Part shown: positions 35,281 to 44,231 of the stretch, piece after piece | Position numbering within the stretch: the stretch's first letter is position 1 | Layout of the letters: each line of letters starts with the position of its first letter | Assembly (NCBI RefSeq): GCF_003024805.1 | Contig: NZ_PUEC01000023.1 | Span: 1 to 58,245, forward strand | DNA length: 58,245 nucleotides | Direction: 5' to 3' | Origin: Duncaniella muris | GTDB lineage: Bacteria; Bacteroidota; Bacteroidia; Bacteroidales; Muribaculaceae | Made by a program: the position numbers and the translations under genes | The notes under the pieces: model-generated | Databases searched by the model: none | What the model saw: the letters and a program-made list of their open reading frames with translations, nothing else | What the model was told of the DNA's origin: nothing

Positions 35281-35847
35281 ATGGCAACAACTGCTGATTT
35301 TAAAAACGGTATGTGCCTCGACATCGACGGCAACTACTTTTTCATCGTTGAATTCCTTCATGTAAAGCCCGGCAAAGGTCCGGCTTTCGTCCGCACAAAA
35401 CTCAAAAACGTAAAGACCGGCCGTGTCCTCGACAAGACCTGGAACTCAGGCGTAAAGGTCAACGAAGTGCGTATCGAACGCCGCCCCTACCAGTATCTCT
35501 ACAAGGATGACATGGGCTACAACTTCATGCACACTGAAACTTTCGAGCAGGTAGCCCTCCCCGGCGAAAGCATCGACGGCGTTCAGTTCCTCAAGGAAGG
35601 TGACATCTGCGAAGCTATGGTTCACGCCGCTTCAGAGACTATCCTCACTTGCGAAATGCCCACCAGCGTAGTTCTCGAAATCACCTACACCGAACCCGGC
35701 ATCAAGGGCGACACCGCCACCAACACACTCAAGCCCGCTACTCTCGAAACCGGTGCTGAGATCCGTGTGCCCCTCTTCTGCAACATCGGTGACAAGGTGC
35801 GTGTAGACACCCGCGACGGTTCATACGTTGAACGCATCAAGGAATAA
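35281..35847 (+). CDS. efp: translation elongation factor P
   Basis: A 188-residue EF-P with three beta-barrel domains. It rescues ribosomes stalled at polyproline. The tip loop that reaches the peptidyl-transferase centre is VKPGKGPAF with Lys32 as the candidate modified residue. ATG 35281 is chosen because [11 protein letters not shown] is the conserved start; the frame upstream to 35248 is not part of the fold. A terminator hairpin lies 60 bases after the stop. Confidence 0.96.
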   Translation: MATTADFKNGMCLDIDGNYFFIVEFLHVKPGKGPAFVRTKLKNVKTGRVLDKTWNSGVKVNEVRIERRPYQYLYKDDMGYNFMHTETFEQVALPGESIDGVQFLKEGDICEAMVHAASETILTCEMPTSVVLEITYTEPGIKGDTATNTLKPATLETGAEIRVPLFCNIGDKVRVDTRDGSYVERIKE

Positions 35848-35906
35848 TCAGACTGACAGCTGCATCCGGACCTTAGATGGCCGGAATCCATAATGTCAAA
35901 TAACAA

Positions 35907-35950
35907 TGACGAGCCGGGGGAATTTTTTCTTCCTGGCTCGTCAGATGTTT
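35907..35950 (+). terminator. terminator after efp
   Basis: tgacgagcc (35907-35915) pairs perfectly with ggctcgtca (35935-35943) around a T-rich loop, followed by gatgtttt. It ends the aspS-to-efp run. Confidence 0.7.
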
Positions 35951-36083
35951 TGGGGCAACTCTGCCCGGAGGTGTCATTGCGCACACACGGGCTACAATAT
36001 ATACACATATACACACTCGCAACAATCTCTTACCTCCTCCTCCCGAAACCCTTTATCAGAATCAAGAAACAGTACAATAGGTT

Positions 36084-37280
36084 ATGAATATCAAAGAAAT
36101 CTGTGATGGAATATACTATGTCGGAGTCAATGACCGCACTACCCACCGCTTTGAAGCCCTGTGGCCGTTGCCTGACGGTGTCAGCTACAATTCATATATA
36201 GTGAAAGGCAGCGCGAAAACGGCGCTGATCGACGGCGTGGAACTGAGTGCCTGCGACCGTCTGCGTGAAAATCTCATCGCAACCATCGGCGATGTCGCTC
36301 CTGACTATCTGGTGATAAACCATATGGAGCCTGACCATTCCGGCTCGGTCAGAGTGCTCCGCAGCATGTTTCCTGACATGACAATTGTCGGCAACGCCAA
36401 GACTCTCGAAATGGTCAGAGGCTTCTATGGCATAGCTGACAATGTGATGAGGATAGCTGACGGTGACTGCATCGACCTCGGCGGCCTGAGTCTGAAATTC
36501 GTCATCACCCCGATGGTCCACTGGCCGGAGACAATGATGACATACGTAGCGGAGAGGAAAGCGCTTTTCACCGGCGATGCCTTCGGTTGTTTCGGCGCTC
36601 TCTGCGGAGCGGTGACAGACTCCGACATGAACACCGAGCCTTATTTCCCGGAGATGTACCGCTACTATTCCAATATAGTTGGCAAATACGGCATGTTTGT
36701 AGGTAAGGCTCTTCAGAAAGTGGCTAACCTTGAGATGGATTTCATCTGCCCGACCCACGGACCGGTGTGGCACGAACAGATCGACCGTGTGGTCTCGATC
36801 TATGACCGTCTGAGCCGTTATGAAGGTGAGGATGGTGTGACGATAGTCTATGGCTCGATGTATGGCAACACCGAGGATATGGCTGAGGCGATAGCCTCGC
36901 GGCTTGCCGAAAGAGGCATCAGGAACATACGGATGCACAATGCCTCGGTCTCGCATCTGTCATACATTCTGAGCGACATTTTCCGTTACAAGGGACTGAT
37001 TGTCGGCGCTCCTACCTATTCCAATACGCTTTTCCCGCCGGTGGAGGCTGTGATGAACGCAGTGAAGACCCGCGAGCTGAAAAACCGTGTCATAGGCACC
37101 TTCGGATCATTCACCTGGGCTCCGCAGGCTGTCAAGCGCATCAACCAGCTGATGGACGAAAGCAAACTTTACTGCGACGAAGTTGTTTCAGTTGAAGCGA
37201 AGCAGGCTCCCGGAGCCGATGCGATAGCCGAGTGCCGCCGGCTGGCCGACTCGGTAGCCGACCGCATTCTCCGGAGCTGA
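36084..37280 (+). CDS. flavodiiron protein (A-type flavoprotein, FprA/ROO family)
   Basis: 398 residues. The N-terminal metallo-beta-lactamase-like domain binds the di-iron site (HMEPDHSGS, with H80, E82, D84, H85). The C-terminal flavodoxin domain begins near residue 250 (VTIVYGSMYGNTEDMAEAI) and binds FMN. These enzymes reduce oxygen to water or nitric oxide to nitrous oxide and protect anaerobes. No rubredoxin domain is fused, so a separate electron donor is needed. It stands 240 bases from efp and probably has its own promoter. Confidence 0.95.
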   Translation: MNIKEICDGIYYVGVNDRTTHRFEALWPLPDGVSYNSYIVKGSAKTALIDGVELSACDRLRENLIATIGDVAPDYLVINHMEPDHSGSVRVLRSMFPDMTIVGNAKTLEMVRGFYGIADNVMRIADGDCIDLGGLSLKFVITPMVHWPETMMTYVAERKALFTGDAFGCFGALCGAVTDSDMNTEPYFPEMYRYYSNIVGKYGMFVGKALQKVANLEMDFICPTHGPVWHEQIDRVVSIYDRLSRYEGEDGVTIVYGSMYGNTEDMAEAIASRLAERGIRNIRMHNASVSHLSYILSDIFRYKGLIVGAPTYSNTLFPPVEAVMNAVKTRELKNRVIGTFGSFTWAPQAVKRINQLMDESKLYCDEVVSVEAKQAPGADAIAECRRLADSVADRILRS

Positions 37281-37321
37281 ATCAGTATATTTGACCATAT
37301 TATAAAGCTGACAGACTGAAG

Positions 37322-37915
37322 ATGAAGACAAGCGACAACCGGATAGAGCGACATCCTTTTCCGCCATTCATACCCACTGACGCGAAGGTGCTGATCATGG
37401 GCACTTTCCCTCCCAAGCCGCTGCGCTGGTCAATGGAGTTTTATTACCCGAACAAGACCAATGACTTCTGGCGTGTGATGGGAATAATCTTCTATGACGA
37501 CGTGGACCATTTCCGTCTGCCCGACGGCGCTTTCGACGAGGCTCTCATACGCGCTTTCCTTGAAGAGAAGGGCATAGCGCTCCATGACACCGGTGCGGCT
37601 GTGATCCGTCTGAAAGACAACGCCTCCGACAAGTTTCTTGAAATCATCGAGCCGGTCTGCCTCGAAGCCTTGCTTGAGCGAATGCCCGACTGCCGCTTCA
37701 TTGCCACCACCGGCGAGAAAGCCGCCGGAGTGCTCGCGGAGCTGACCTCTACAGCAGTCCCGAAGATAGGGGAGTGGACCTCGGCTGTGTGGCCGGCTGA
37801 CGGGCGAGTGCTTCAGATGACCCGTATGCCGTCGACCTCGCGGGCCTATCCGCTGGCTGTAGACCGTAAAGCCGATGCCTACAGAGTGTTTTTCCGCAAG
37901 GCCGGACTTGTCTGA
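37322..37915 (+). CDS. uracil-DNA-glycosylase-superfamily protein (Mug/HDG-like)
   Basis: A 197-residue protein of the UDG superfamily. The glycosylase motif 1 region is MGTFPPKPLRW and the following FYYPNKTNDFWRVMG resembles the YY-xx-xNxFW signature of family 6 (hypoxanthine-DNA glycosylase) and Mug relatives. The C-terminal motif may be RMPSTSR. It probably removes a deaminated base from DNA. The family 4 iron-sulfur cysteines are absent. Start ATG 37322, 41 bases after the flavodiiron stop. Confidence 0.8.
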   Translation: MKTSDNRIERHPFPPFIPTDAKVLIMGTFPPKPLRWSMEFYYPNKTNDFWRVMGIIFYDDVDHFRLPDGAFDEALIRAFLEEKGIALHDTGAAVIRLKDNASDKFLEIIEPVCLEALLERMPDCRFIATTGEKAAGVLAELTSTAVPKIGEWTSAVWPADGRVLQMTRMPSTSRAYPLAVDRKADAYRVFFRKAGLV

Positions 37916-37986
37916 GACAATCTTCCCTCCTGTCAGTCTCCATCCAGATAATCGAATTTTTTAATTTTAGAGAAGTATTTAATCAC

Positions 37987-38673
37987 ATGTTAGATCTCAT
38001 TCCGCTTCTGGCACTGTTTGACCCGGCCGGCATTATGGCCGACTTTTTCCGTGCCGACCCAATGACAGTCTACCTGCTTGTCCTTGGCTTCATGGTCATC
38101 GAAAGTTCCTTCATTCCCTTCCCTTCGGAAGTGATAGTCCCGCCTGCGGCCTATCTGGCCTGCACCAAGGGGGATGTCAACATAATAGCCGTTGTCGGCC
38201 TTGCGACAGTAGGGGCTATCATCGGTGCGCTGATCAACTACTATCTGTCAGTCTGGATAGGCCGTCCGATAGTCTATCGTTTCGCTAACAGCCGCATAGG
38301 CCATGCCTGTCTGATCGATGAGGCCAAGGTGCGTCATGCCGAAGAGTATTTTGACCGCCACGGATCCGCGTCGACCTTCATCGGCCGTCTGATTCCGGCT
38401 GTGCGCCAGCTCATTTCCATTCCTGCCGGACTTGCGCGCATGAATGTGGGCAAGTTTGTGCTTTTCACCGGATTGGGCGCTCTGACCTGGAACGTGGTTC
38501 TCGGAGCTCTCGGCTACTGGCTGGGCAAGATGGTGCCTCAGGAGCAGCTTTATACGAAGGTAGAGGAGTATAACGACTATCTGACCTACGTGGGGCTTGC
38601 CATCGGAGTGGTCTGCGTGGGAGTCATTCTCTGGAATGCTTTCAAGCCGCGCCAAAAGAGTGCTGGAGTCTGA
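37987..38673 (+). CDS. DedA-family membrane protein
   Basis: A 228-residue DedA/SNARE-associated (VTT) protein with several hydrophobic segments. It carries the typical re-entrant motif FIPFPSEVIVPPAAYLA and the amphipathic FIGRLIPAVRQLISIPAGLARM. DedA proteins act as proton-driven phospholipid flippases, notably recycling undecaprenyl phosphate. This one's lipid is not known. ATG at 37987 gives MLDLIPLLALF. Confidence 0.93.
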   Translation: MLDLIPLLALFDPAGIMADFFRADPMTVYLLVLGFMVIESSFIPFPSEVIVPPAAYLACTKGDVNIIAVVGLATVGAIIGALINYYLSVWIGRPIVYRFANSRIGHACLIDEAKVRHAEEYFDRHGSASTFIGRLIPAVRQLISIPAGLARMNVGKFVLFTGLGALTWNVVLGALGYWLGKMVPQEQLYTKVEEYNDYLTYVGLAIGVVCVGVILWNAFKPRQKSAGV

Positions 38674-38833
38674 GCGCATCGCCGCCGTCTCTCGCTCAGG
38701 AATGACTGGTATGACCCCCGTGCCGTCAACTTTTAGAGCCGAACCGACCCGAATTGAAAAATAAATGCGTACTTTTGTGGTGTCGTCCGTCAGCAGCGGG
38801 CGGCACCGCATTATTTTTTATTATATCACAGTC

Positions 38834-39487
38834 ATGATTCAAGTCGCCCCCTCGTTGCTCGCAGCTGATTTCGCCCGTCTGGGCGAGGAAGTAAGCATGG
38901 TCAACAAAAGCCGTGCGTCACTCATTCACATTGATGTGATGGACGGGATGTTTGTTCCCAACATCACCATCGGTTTCCCGGTGATCAAATCCATCAGCCG
39001 TATTGCCGAAAAGCCTCTGGATGTCCATATGATGGTCTGCGATCCGGGCCGTTATGTAGATCAGGTCCGTGAGGCCGGAGCGGAGATAATGAATGTCCAC
39101 TGGGAGGCATGTACCCATCTCGACAGCGTAATCCGCTCAATCCGCTCGGCCGGAATGAAAGCGGCCGTGACGCTCAATCCGGCCACTCCGGTGATGCTGC
39201 TGCGCGACGTGATCCGCGATCTCGACATGGTGCTTCTCATGAGCGTCAACCCCGGCTTCGGCGGTCAGAACTTCATCCCCAACACAGTCCGCAAAGTCCG
39301 TGAGCTGCGCTCGCTTATAGCCGAAAGCGGTTCGGAAGCCGTGATCGAGATTGACGGAGGAGTGAATCTTGAAACCGCGCCCGCGCTTATCGAAGCCGGT
39401 GCCGACATTCTTGTGGCCGGAAGCTATGTGTTCAGGGCTTCCGATCCGTTCAAAGCCATTTCAGACCTTATTGACCTCAGCGAATGA
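38834..39487 (+). CDS. rpe: ribulose-phosphate 3-epimerase
   Basis: A 217-residue TIM-barrel enzyme interconverting ribulose 5-phosphate and xylulose 5-phosphate. Signatures are the start VAPSLLAADFARLGEE, the metal-binding HIDVMDGMFVPN, and NPGFGGQNF with a phosphate-binding GG near the end. ATG 38834 is chosen over the longer frame at 38765, whose extra 23 residues are not conserved-looking. A TACTTTTG -7 box lies at 38770-38777. Its stop overlaps the queA start by four bases. Confidence 0.96.
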   Translation: MIQVAPSLLAADFARLGEEVSMVNKSRASLIHIDVMDGMFVPNITIGFPVIKSISRIAEKPLDVHMMVCDPGRYVDQVREAGAEIMNVHWEACTHLDSVIRSIRSAGMKAAVTLNPATPVMLLRDVIRDLDMVLLMSVNPGFGGQNFIPNTVRKVRELRSLIAESGSEAVIEIDGGVNLETAPALIEAGADILVAGSYVFRASDPFKAISDLIDLSE

Positions 39488-40716
39488 ATATCCGCGATAT
39501 CCGAATAGAGAATTTCGACTATCCTCTGCCTGACGAACGCATTGCCAGGCATCCTCTCGCTCAGCGCGACCGCTGCCTGTTGCTCTTCAAAGACAGCGAC
39601 GGAGCTCTCAGCACCCGCAGTTTCCACGAACTGCCCGGTCTGCTCCCGGCAGGCTCGATGCTTGTCTACAACAACACCCGTGTCATCAACGCGCGCCTGC
39701 GTTTCCGCAAGGGCGAGGCTGCCGACGGAGCTCTGATCGAGATCTTCTGTCTCGAACCTGTAGAGCCGGCTGACTATGCCTGTAATTTCGCCTCTGTTTC
39801 GGGCTGCTCATGGACCTGCTTCGTAGGCAACTCCAAGCGCTGGAAAAGCGGCGAACTGCTGATGCCGCTGAGCATCGACGGCCATGATTTCACTCTGCGC
39901 GCCACCCGTGTGAGCCGTGAGGGCAACACTTCGGTGGTCCGTTTCGACTGGGATGACCGGGAGATTACCTTCAGCCGCATAATCTCGGCAGTGGGCGAGA
40001 TCCCTATTCCGCCCTATCTCAACCGTGGAACGGAGGAGAGTGATTCCACGGACTATCAGACCGTATTCTCTCATATCGACGGATCAGTGGCCGCTCCGAC
40101 CGCCGGACTGCACTTCACGCCTGAGGTGCTTGAGGCGATAGACGCCGTGGGGATAGCGAGGCGCGAACTGACGCTCCATGTGGGCGCCGGAACTTTCCAG
40201 CCGGTGAAGTCAGATACCATCGGCGAGCACGACATGCACAGCGAGTTCATAGCCGTGGACCGCAGTCTGATCGGCGAACTCGCCGCGATTGAGCGCCGGA
40301 TCATAGCCGTAGGCACCACTTCGGTTCGCACTCTGGAGAGTCTCTACCATCTCGGCTGCCGTCTGGCTGCCGGACTGCCGGCCGATGTGCTGCCGCAGTG
40401 GTATCCCTATGACCCCTCGCATCCTGATCTTCCGGTTGCCGAAGCCATGAGGGCGATTCTCTCGCATCTTGACACTACGGGTGAGAATACGTTTGTGGCT
40501 TCGACCCGTCTGATGATAGCTCCTGGCTATCGCTATCGGGTGGTGAAGGGGATGGTCACGAATTTCCATCAGCCGAAGTCTACGCTTCTGCTGCTTGTAT
40601 CGGCTTTTCTGGCTTCTGATCCGGCCAATCCGGACTGGCGCGCAATCTATGACTACGCTTTGGCTGACAGCCGTTACCGCTTTCTGTCATACGGCGACGC
40701 CTGCCTCTTTCTTTAG
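39484..40716 (+). CDS. queA: tRNA preQ1(34) S-adenosylmethionine ribosyltransferase-isomerase
   Basis: A 410-residue QueA that adds epoxycyclopentane from SAM to preQ1 at tRNA position 34 in queuosine synthesis. Recognisable blocks include FDYPLPDERIARHP at the N-terminus, VYNNTRVINARL, and APTAGLHFTPEVL, HVGAGTFQPV and TNFHQPKSTLLLLV in the second half. It is translationally coupled to rpe by the ATGA overlap. It is about 60 residues longer than the E. coli protein, as usual in Bacteroidetes. Confidence 0.95.
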   Translation: MNIRDIRIENFDYPLPDERIARHPLAQRDRCLLLFKDSDGALSTRSFHELPGLLPAGSMLVYNNTRVINARLRFRKGEAADGALIEIFCLEPVEPADYACNFASVSGCSWTCFVGNSKRWKSGELLMPLSIDGHDFTLRATRVSREGNTSVVRFDWDDREITFSRIISAVGEIPIPPYLNRGTEESDSTDYQTVFSHIDGSVAAPTAGLHFTPEVLEAIDAVGIARRELTLHVGAGTFQPVKSDTIGEHDMHSEFIAVDRSLIGELAAIERRIIAVGTTSVRTLESLYHLGCRLAAGLPADVLPQWYPYDPSHPDLPVAEAMRAILSHLDTTGENTFVASTRLMIAPGYRYRVVKGMVTNFHQPKSTLLLLVSAFLASDPANPDWRAIYDYALADSRYRFLSYGDACLFL

Positions 40717-40961
40717 GCGGGTGGTTTTGCATTGAGTGTGTGGGAGTTAGAGGATTTTGATGTGCGGGTGTCAGAGGGTTTTGTTCTTGGTTCTTTCCGG
40801 GAGTGTTCTTTCCTTTTGCATTGACGGCAAGGCATCTTGGGAGTGGAGGAGTATGCAGGCGGTGGAGTGAAAAAGCTGCATTGCTGTCAACACTATGCAA
40901 AGATAAGGCCTGAAACCCGCCGAAAAGGTGCGATAATGCGGAGAGATCCACAATTTATGCG

Positions 40962-40969
40962 TAACTTTG
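40962..40969 (+). promoter_or_regulatory. -7 element for the FKBP gene
   Basis: TAACTTTG, 35 bases before the ATG at 41004. The spacer 40717-40961 contains no other supportable feature. Confidence 0.5.
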
Positions 40970-41003
40970 CCGTCCTGACATTCAAAACAACGCAATAACC
41001 GCT

Positions 41004-41402
41004 ATGGCAAAGCAGGAATATATCGACAAAAACAAAGAATGGCTTCGAGCCAAGGCCCAGGAGCCCGGAGTGAAACCGCTTGACAAGGGTATTTTCTATA
41101 AGGTGATCTCAAAAGGCCGCCCTGATGCTCCGAAGCCCAACCGCAACAGTGTGGTTGTGGTCCACTACACCGGCACCACCATCAACGGCAAGAAATTTGA
41201 CAGCTCGCGTGGCGGCACGGCTCCGGCCATGCGTCTGCGGGATCTCATCCAGGGCTGGATCATAGCCCTGCAGCAGATGCGGGTAGGCGACCGCTGGGAG
41301 ATATATCTACCTGCCGAAATGGGCTATGGCCGCTTCTCACAGCCCGGCATTCCCGGCGGATCGACCCTCATTTTTGACATTGAGCTTCTCGGTGTAGGCT
41401 GA
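41004..41402 (+). CDS. FKBP-type peptidyl-prolyl cis-trans isomerase
   Basis: 132 residues with one FKBP domain (SVVVVHYTGTTINGKKFDSS, GWIIALQQMRVGDRWEIYLP, GGSTLIFDIELLGV). A 30-residue N-terminal extension replaces the dimerisation domain of FkpA/Mip. No signal peptide is seen, so it is presumably cytoplasmic. A bidirectional hairpin terminator follows 14 bases after the stop. Confidence 0.92.
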   Translation: MAKQEYIDKNKEWLRAKAQEPGVKPLDKGIFYKVISKGRPDAPKPNRNSVVVVHYTGTTINGKKFDSSRGGTAPAMRLRDLIQGWIIALQQMRVGDRWEIYLPAEMGYGRFSQPGIPGGSTLIFDIELLGVG

Positions 41403-41415
41403 CAGAAAATCAATT

Positions 41416-41452
41416 AAGAGGATGTTTCATTAATGTTATGAAACACCCTCTT
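41416..41452. terminator. bidirectional terminator
   Basis: aagaggatgtttcat pairs with atgaaacaccctctt with one mismatch around taatgtt. It separates the FKBP gene from the convergent gene at 41483. Confidence 0.85.
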
Positions 41453-41482
41453 ATATTGACGCCTCATGTCGGAATTGCGTGG

Positions 41483-42463
41483 TTAGAATGTGCGTTTGGA
41501 AATATCTTTCAGTATGTCGCGGTCTGAGAGATAGGCGCCGTTGGCATCGGAGTTGCCGATGGTTTTGGAAATGCGCCAATAGGCGATGGCGAGGCGGGCC
41601 TTGTTTTCCGTAATGGCATTTTGGATCAGATCGTATTCATCCGGCGAAAATACCGCACGCAGTGTTTGGGGACGGAATACTTCGAAAGATTTGCCTGAAA
41701 GAAAGTCGGAGGTGATTTGATCGCCTGCCTTATAGCTGTCGGCCAACAGTTTGGTCAGTCTGGCTTCCTGTGCGGGAGTGACGATGACTGCCTTTTTCAG
41801 CAGTTCGATGAACAGTGATATGGTTTCTTCCGCCTGACGGTTGCAGACAGCATTGAAGCGATAGTCGTGTTTAAGAAAGTCGATGGCCGCGCGGTCGCTG
41901 TTGAATCCGTAGAGTCCGCTACCGGGGCTGAAAAACGCATTGCCGAAGTGTTCGAGATATAGGCTTGTGAAATTTGCAACCGAGCCGAATTCGCTGACAA
42001 TGAAGTCTGAAAGACTGTCAAATGTCCGGTCTGTACTCATGTAGCGGGTCTGTCCGCCGTCACGGTAGCCGATATAACGGATGTCCCGTGGTATGAATTC
42101 AAAGCGTATGTCGGGGCATGGATTGAAAATGAACACACTGTCGACCGTGTTGAGAATTTCAGTCTGAGAGTCAGACAGCGGTAGGCTCTTACTCATTTTT
42201 GACAGCTTGAACCGGCCTTTTTCCGAATAATCGTTGAGCCAGTAGAGTTCAGTGCCATTCTTCTGATCGGTCGTCAAGAAAAAACAATTCCTGTCATCTC
42301 CTGATCCGAAAGCTTTGCCGATGGCCGATTCAAAGCAGATGGGAGAATAATCCACCACGGGAATAATCTTTGCCGATGCGCGTATTTTCGCCACACTGAC
42401 ATCCTGCGACATGGCCCAAAGACTGCTCAGGGCCACTACACAGATGGAGAGAACTGATTTCAT
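41483..42463 (-). CDS. secreted protein of unknown function
   Basis: 326 residues from the ATG at 42463, which begins a clear signal peptide (MKSVLSICVVALSSLWAMSQ); the longer frame to 42604 is rejected. The mature part is mixed alpha/beta, with a central FEFIPRDIRYIGYRDGG block and a helical C-terminal region. I recognise no domain. It is the first of three leftward secreted or lipoprotein genes that look specific to this lineage. Confidence 0.65.
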   Translation of the reverse strand: MKSVLSICVVALSSLWAMSQDVSVAKIRASAKIIPVVDYSPICFESAIGKAFGSGDDRNCFFLTTDQKNGTELYWLNDYSEKGRFKLSKMSKSLPLSDSQTEILNTVDSVFIFNPCPDIRFEFIPRDIRYIGYRDGGQTRYMSTDRTFDSLSDFIVSEFGSVANFTSLYLEHFGNAFFSPGSGLYGFNSDRAAIDFLKHDYRFNAVCNRQAEETISLFIELLKKAVIVTPAQEARLTKLLADSYKAGDQITSDFLSGKSFEVFRPQTLRAVFSPDEYDLIQNAITENKARLAIAYWRISKTIGNSDANGAYLSDRDILKDISKRTF

Positions 42464-42670
42464 AATATAACTTATTTGAGTTGTGAGCAATGCAAATATA
42501 GGAATTAGTAGGCGGATTTGCAATAGTTTGTTGAAATTGATCAGAAAAGAGCGCAGCATTAGTTCATATCCGATTTTGAAAGTATGAGAAATTGACATAT
42601 GCAATATTAGCTTATTCGGAGTCTAAGGATTATAAACAAATGCTGCACTCTTGAATTTTATGTTCTAAGT

Positions 42671-43249
42671 TTATTGTTTGGGAGTGATTATTCTCGGATC
42701 ATAGACATTTTTGAAATAAACATAATGATCACCAGGATCTACAGGATCATAATATTTAAATTGTGATTTATAGGTATTGACTTCTATCAATACAACGGCG
42801 TGTGTAACATTGAAAACGCCATCCGGTTTAATTCGACAGCATGCTATTCGGTTGTTATACTTGATTTGTGATATTAAATCGTTCTGGCCAAGAGGGAGAG
42901 TTGCATTAAACCAATGGTTTAGACCATTATGCCAGTCTTCAGTGTTTAAGCTTATGCCTAAGATTGAGCCAGACTCACTCCTAATAATTTTGTCATCGAA
43001 GTAGTTGATAATGTCTTCACGGAAAATTTTCATTCCTAACTTTGAACCACAGTATTGGATCGCTCCGATCACGCATTCTCCATTCCCAACAGTAGAGATT
43101 TCTGAACGGGAATCAGAAAGAGATCTAATAGGGGCGTCTTCAAGAGGCATTTGCCATTGTGGTTCGTCCAACTCGTTTTGGCAACTTGTCACGCTTAATG
43201 AAAAAATGGTAAAAATGGTAAGCGTTTTTAATAAAGATGTAATTTTCAT
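42671..43249 (-). CDS. lipoprotein with papain/C39-like cysteine-protease fold (putative)
   Basis: 192 residues. The signal peptide ends in a lipobox (SVTSC, Cys23). The mature domain shows a plausible Cys-His-Asp triad in the order of papain-like or C39-like peptidases: C59 in GNGECVIGAIQY, H150 in THAVVLIEV and D168 in YYDPVDPG. It probably faces the periplasm or the outside and cleaves a peptide, unless used only for binding. The substrate is unknown. The gap 43250-43459 shows nothing supportable. Confidence 0.6.
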   Translation of the reverse strand: MKITSLLKTLTIFTIFSLSVTSCQNELDEPQWQMPLEDAPIRSLSDSRSEISTVGNGECVIGAIQYCGSKLGMKIFREDIINYFDDKIIRSESGSILGISLNTEDWHNGLNHWFNATLPLGQNDLISQIKYNNRIACCRIKPDGVFNVTHAVVLIEVNTYKSQFKYYDPVDPGDHYVYFKNVYDPRIITPKQ

Positions 43250-43459
43250 AAGTAACTCTGAAAAATTAATTTATACTATATGCGGGATTTATTCAGAGGC
43301 AGAATCGAGGACTGAAGAGGGAGTTTATAGACATAAACGACCGATGAAGAACTTGATTCTGACCGGAATAAAACCGCAGAGAGTATAAAAGATCATCCAT
43401 AGGAGATACTAATGTACATTATATCGTTTAATTTTGAAGAGTTACTTAAGACGATGAAT

Positions 43460-43846
43460 TTAATTGATAAAAAATAGAGTCCCTTCAAATATTTGGTTCT
43501 GGTCAGTCTGACATATGATTGTGTATTCTCCTAAAAGGCTGGGGATTTCGGTTTCCGGATTTGTACGCGATATAGTGCCGATCCATACAGGTCCGGTTTC
43601 ATCGTTCAACGAAACGTCCATATAAGTAGCATCATCCGGAAATGACAGGCTTATATGACCTATGGAATATTGACATACCAAATAGATCTTGGCGGGAGAT
43701 TTCGGGCGATGTCCTGGGTCTCGTTTGGTTTTTAGATAGGTTGTACTGAGATCGGCTGCATTTTCGCTTCGGCTATCGGCGAAGATATTACCAGAACAAG
43801 AAATACAGATGAGAAAAATTGCAATGTAGGTTGTTAATGTTTTCAT
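43460..43846 (-). CDS. small secreted protein, DUF3244-like
   Basis: 128 residues with a signal peptide (MKTLTTYIAIFLICISCSG) and a short all-beta mature domain (HISLSFPDDATYMDVSL, TIICQTDQNQIFEGTLFF), which resembles the DUF3244 immunoglobulin-like proteins of Bacteroidales. A minus-strand TATCTTTG (43876-43869) 23 bases upstream is the likely -7 box. Function unknown. Confidence 0.6.
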   Translation of the reverse strand: MKTLTTYIAIFLICISCSGNIFADSRSENAADLSTTYLKTKRDPGHRPKSPAKIYLVCQYSIGHISLSFPDDATYMDVSLNDETGPVWIGTISRTNPETEIPSLLGEYTIICQTDQNQIFEGTLFFIN

Positions 43847-44142
43847 AAATTTTTATTTGAACTCGATGCAAAGATACGGAATAGGCATCGAATAAATATA
43901 AAATGCGGTTAGGCTGAGCGATGATATAAATTATTGATATACAAACAAATAAAATCGCGTCTAAATTAATTATTAGGCGCGATATAAAATTGTATGGCTT
44001 AAAAGTATTTAAAGGACTATTTTTTAGGGGGCAGCTGCAAAAACAGGTTGAAATGTTAAAAACTATCCGAGTGTGAAATTTTTTTGACCACTCCGGATGG
44101 GTTGTCTCCGTATTATCGCACTTTTTAGGGGAGCGGGAGTCG

Positions 44143-44208
44143 TATCTTTGCAGAAGTCCTTTCCGATATGGATCTTAATAACCGCTTTTCTTACATAGAT
44201 CCTTTTTT
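44143..44208 (+). promoter_or_regulatory. plus-strand promoter with nearby terminator-like hairpin
   Basis: In the 385-base spacer 43847-44231, TATCTTTG (44143-44150) faces right. It is followed by ggatct (44170-44175) pairing with agatcc (44197-44202), then six T. It could produce a short RNA converging on the end of the TPR regulator gene. The stem is short, so the call is weak. Confidence 0.3.
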
Positions 44209-44231
44209 AGCAGCCGGAGGCATTCGGACGC

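Noticed and set aside
35972-35996. A short string resembling the 16S rRNA segment acacgtgctacaat
   Set aside because: Only about 15 bases match with one mismatch, and the surrounding DNA shows no rRNA sequence.
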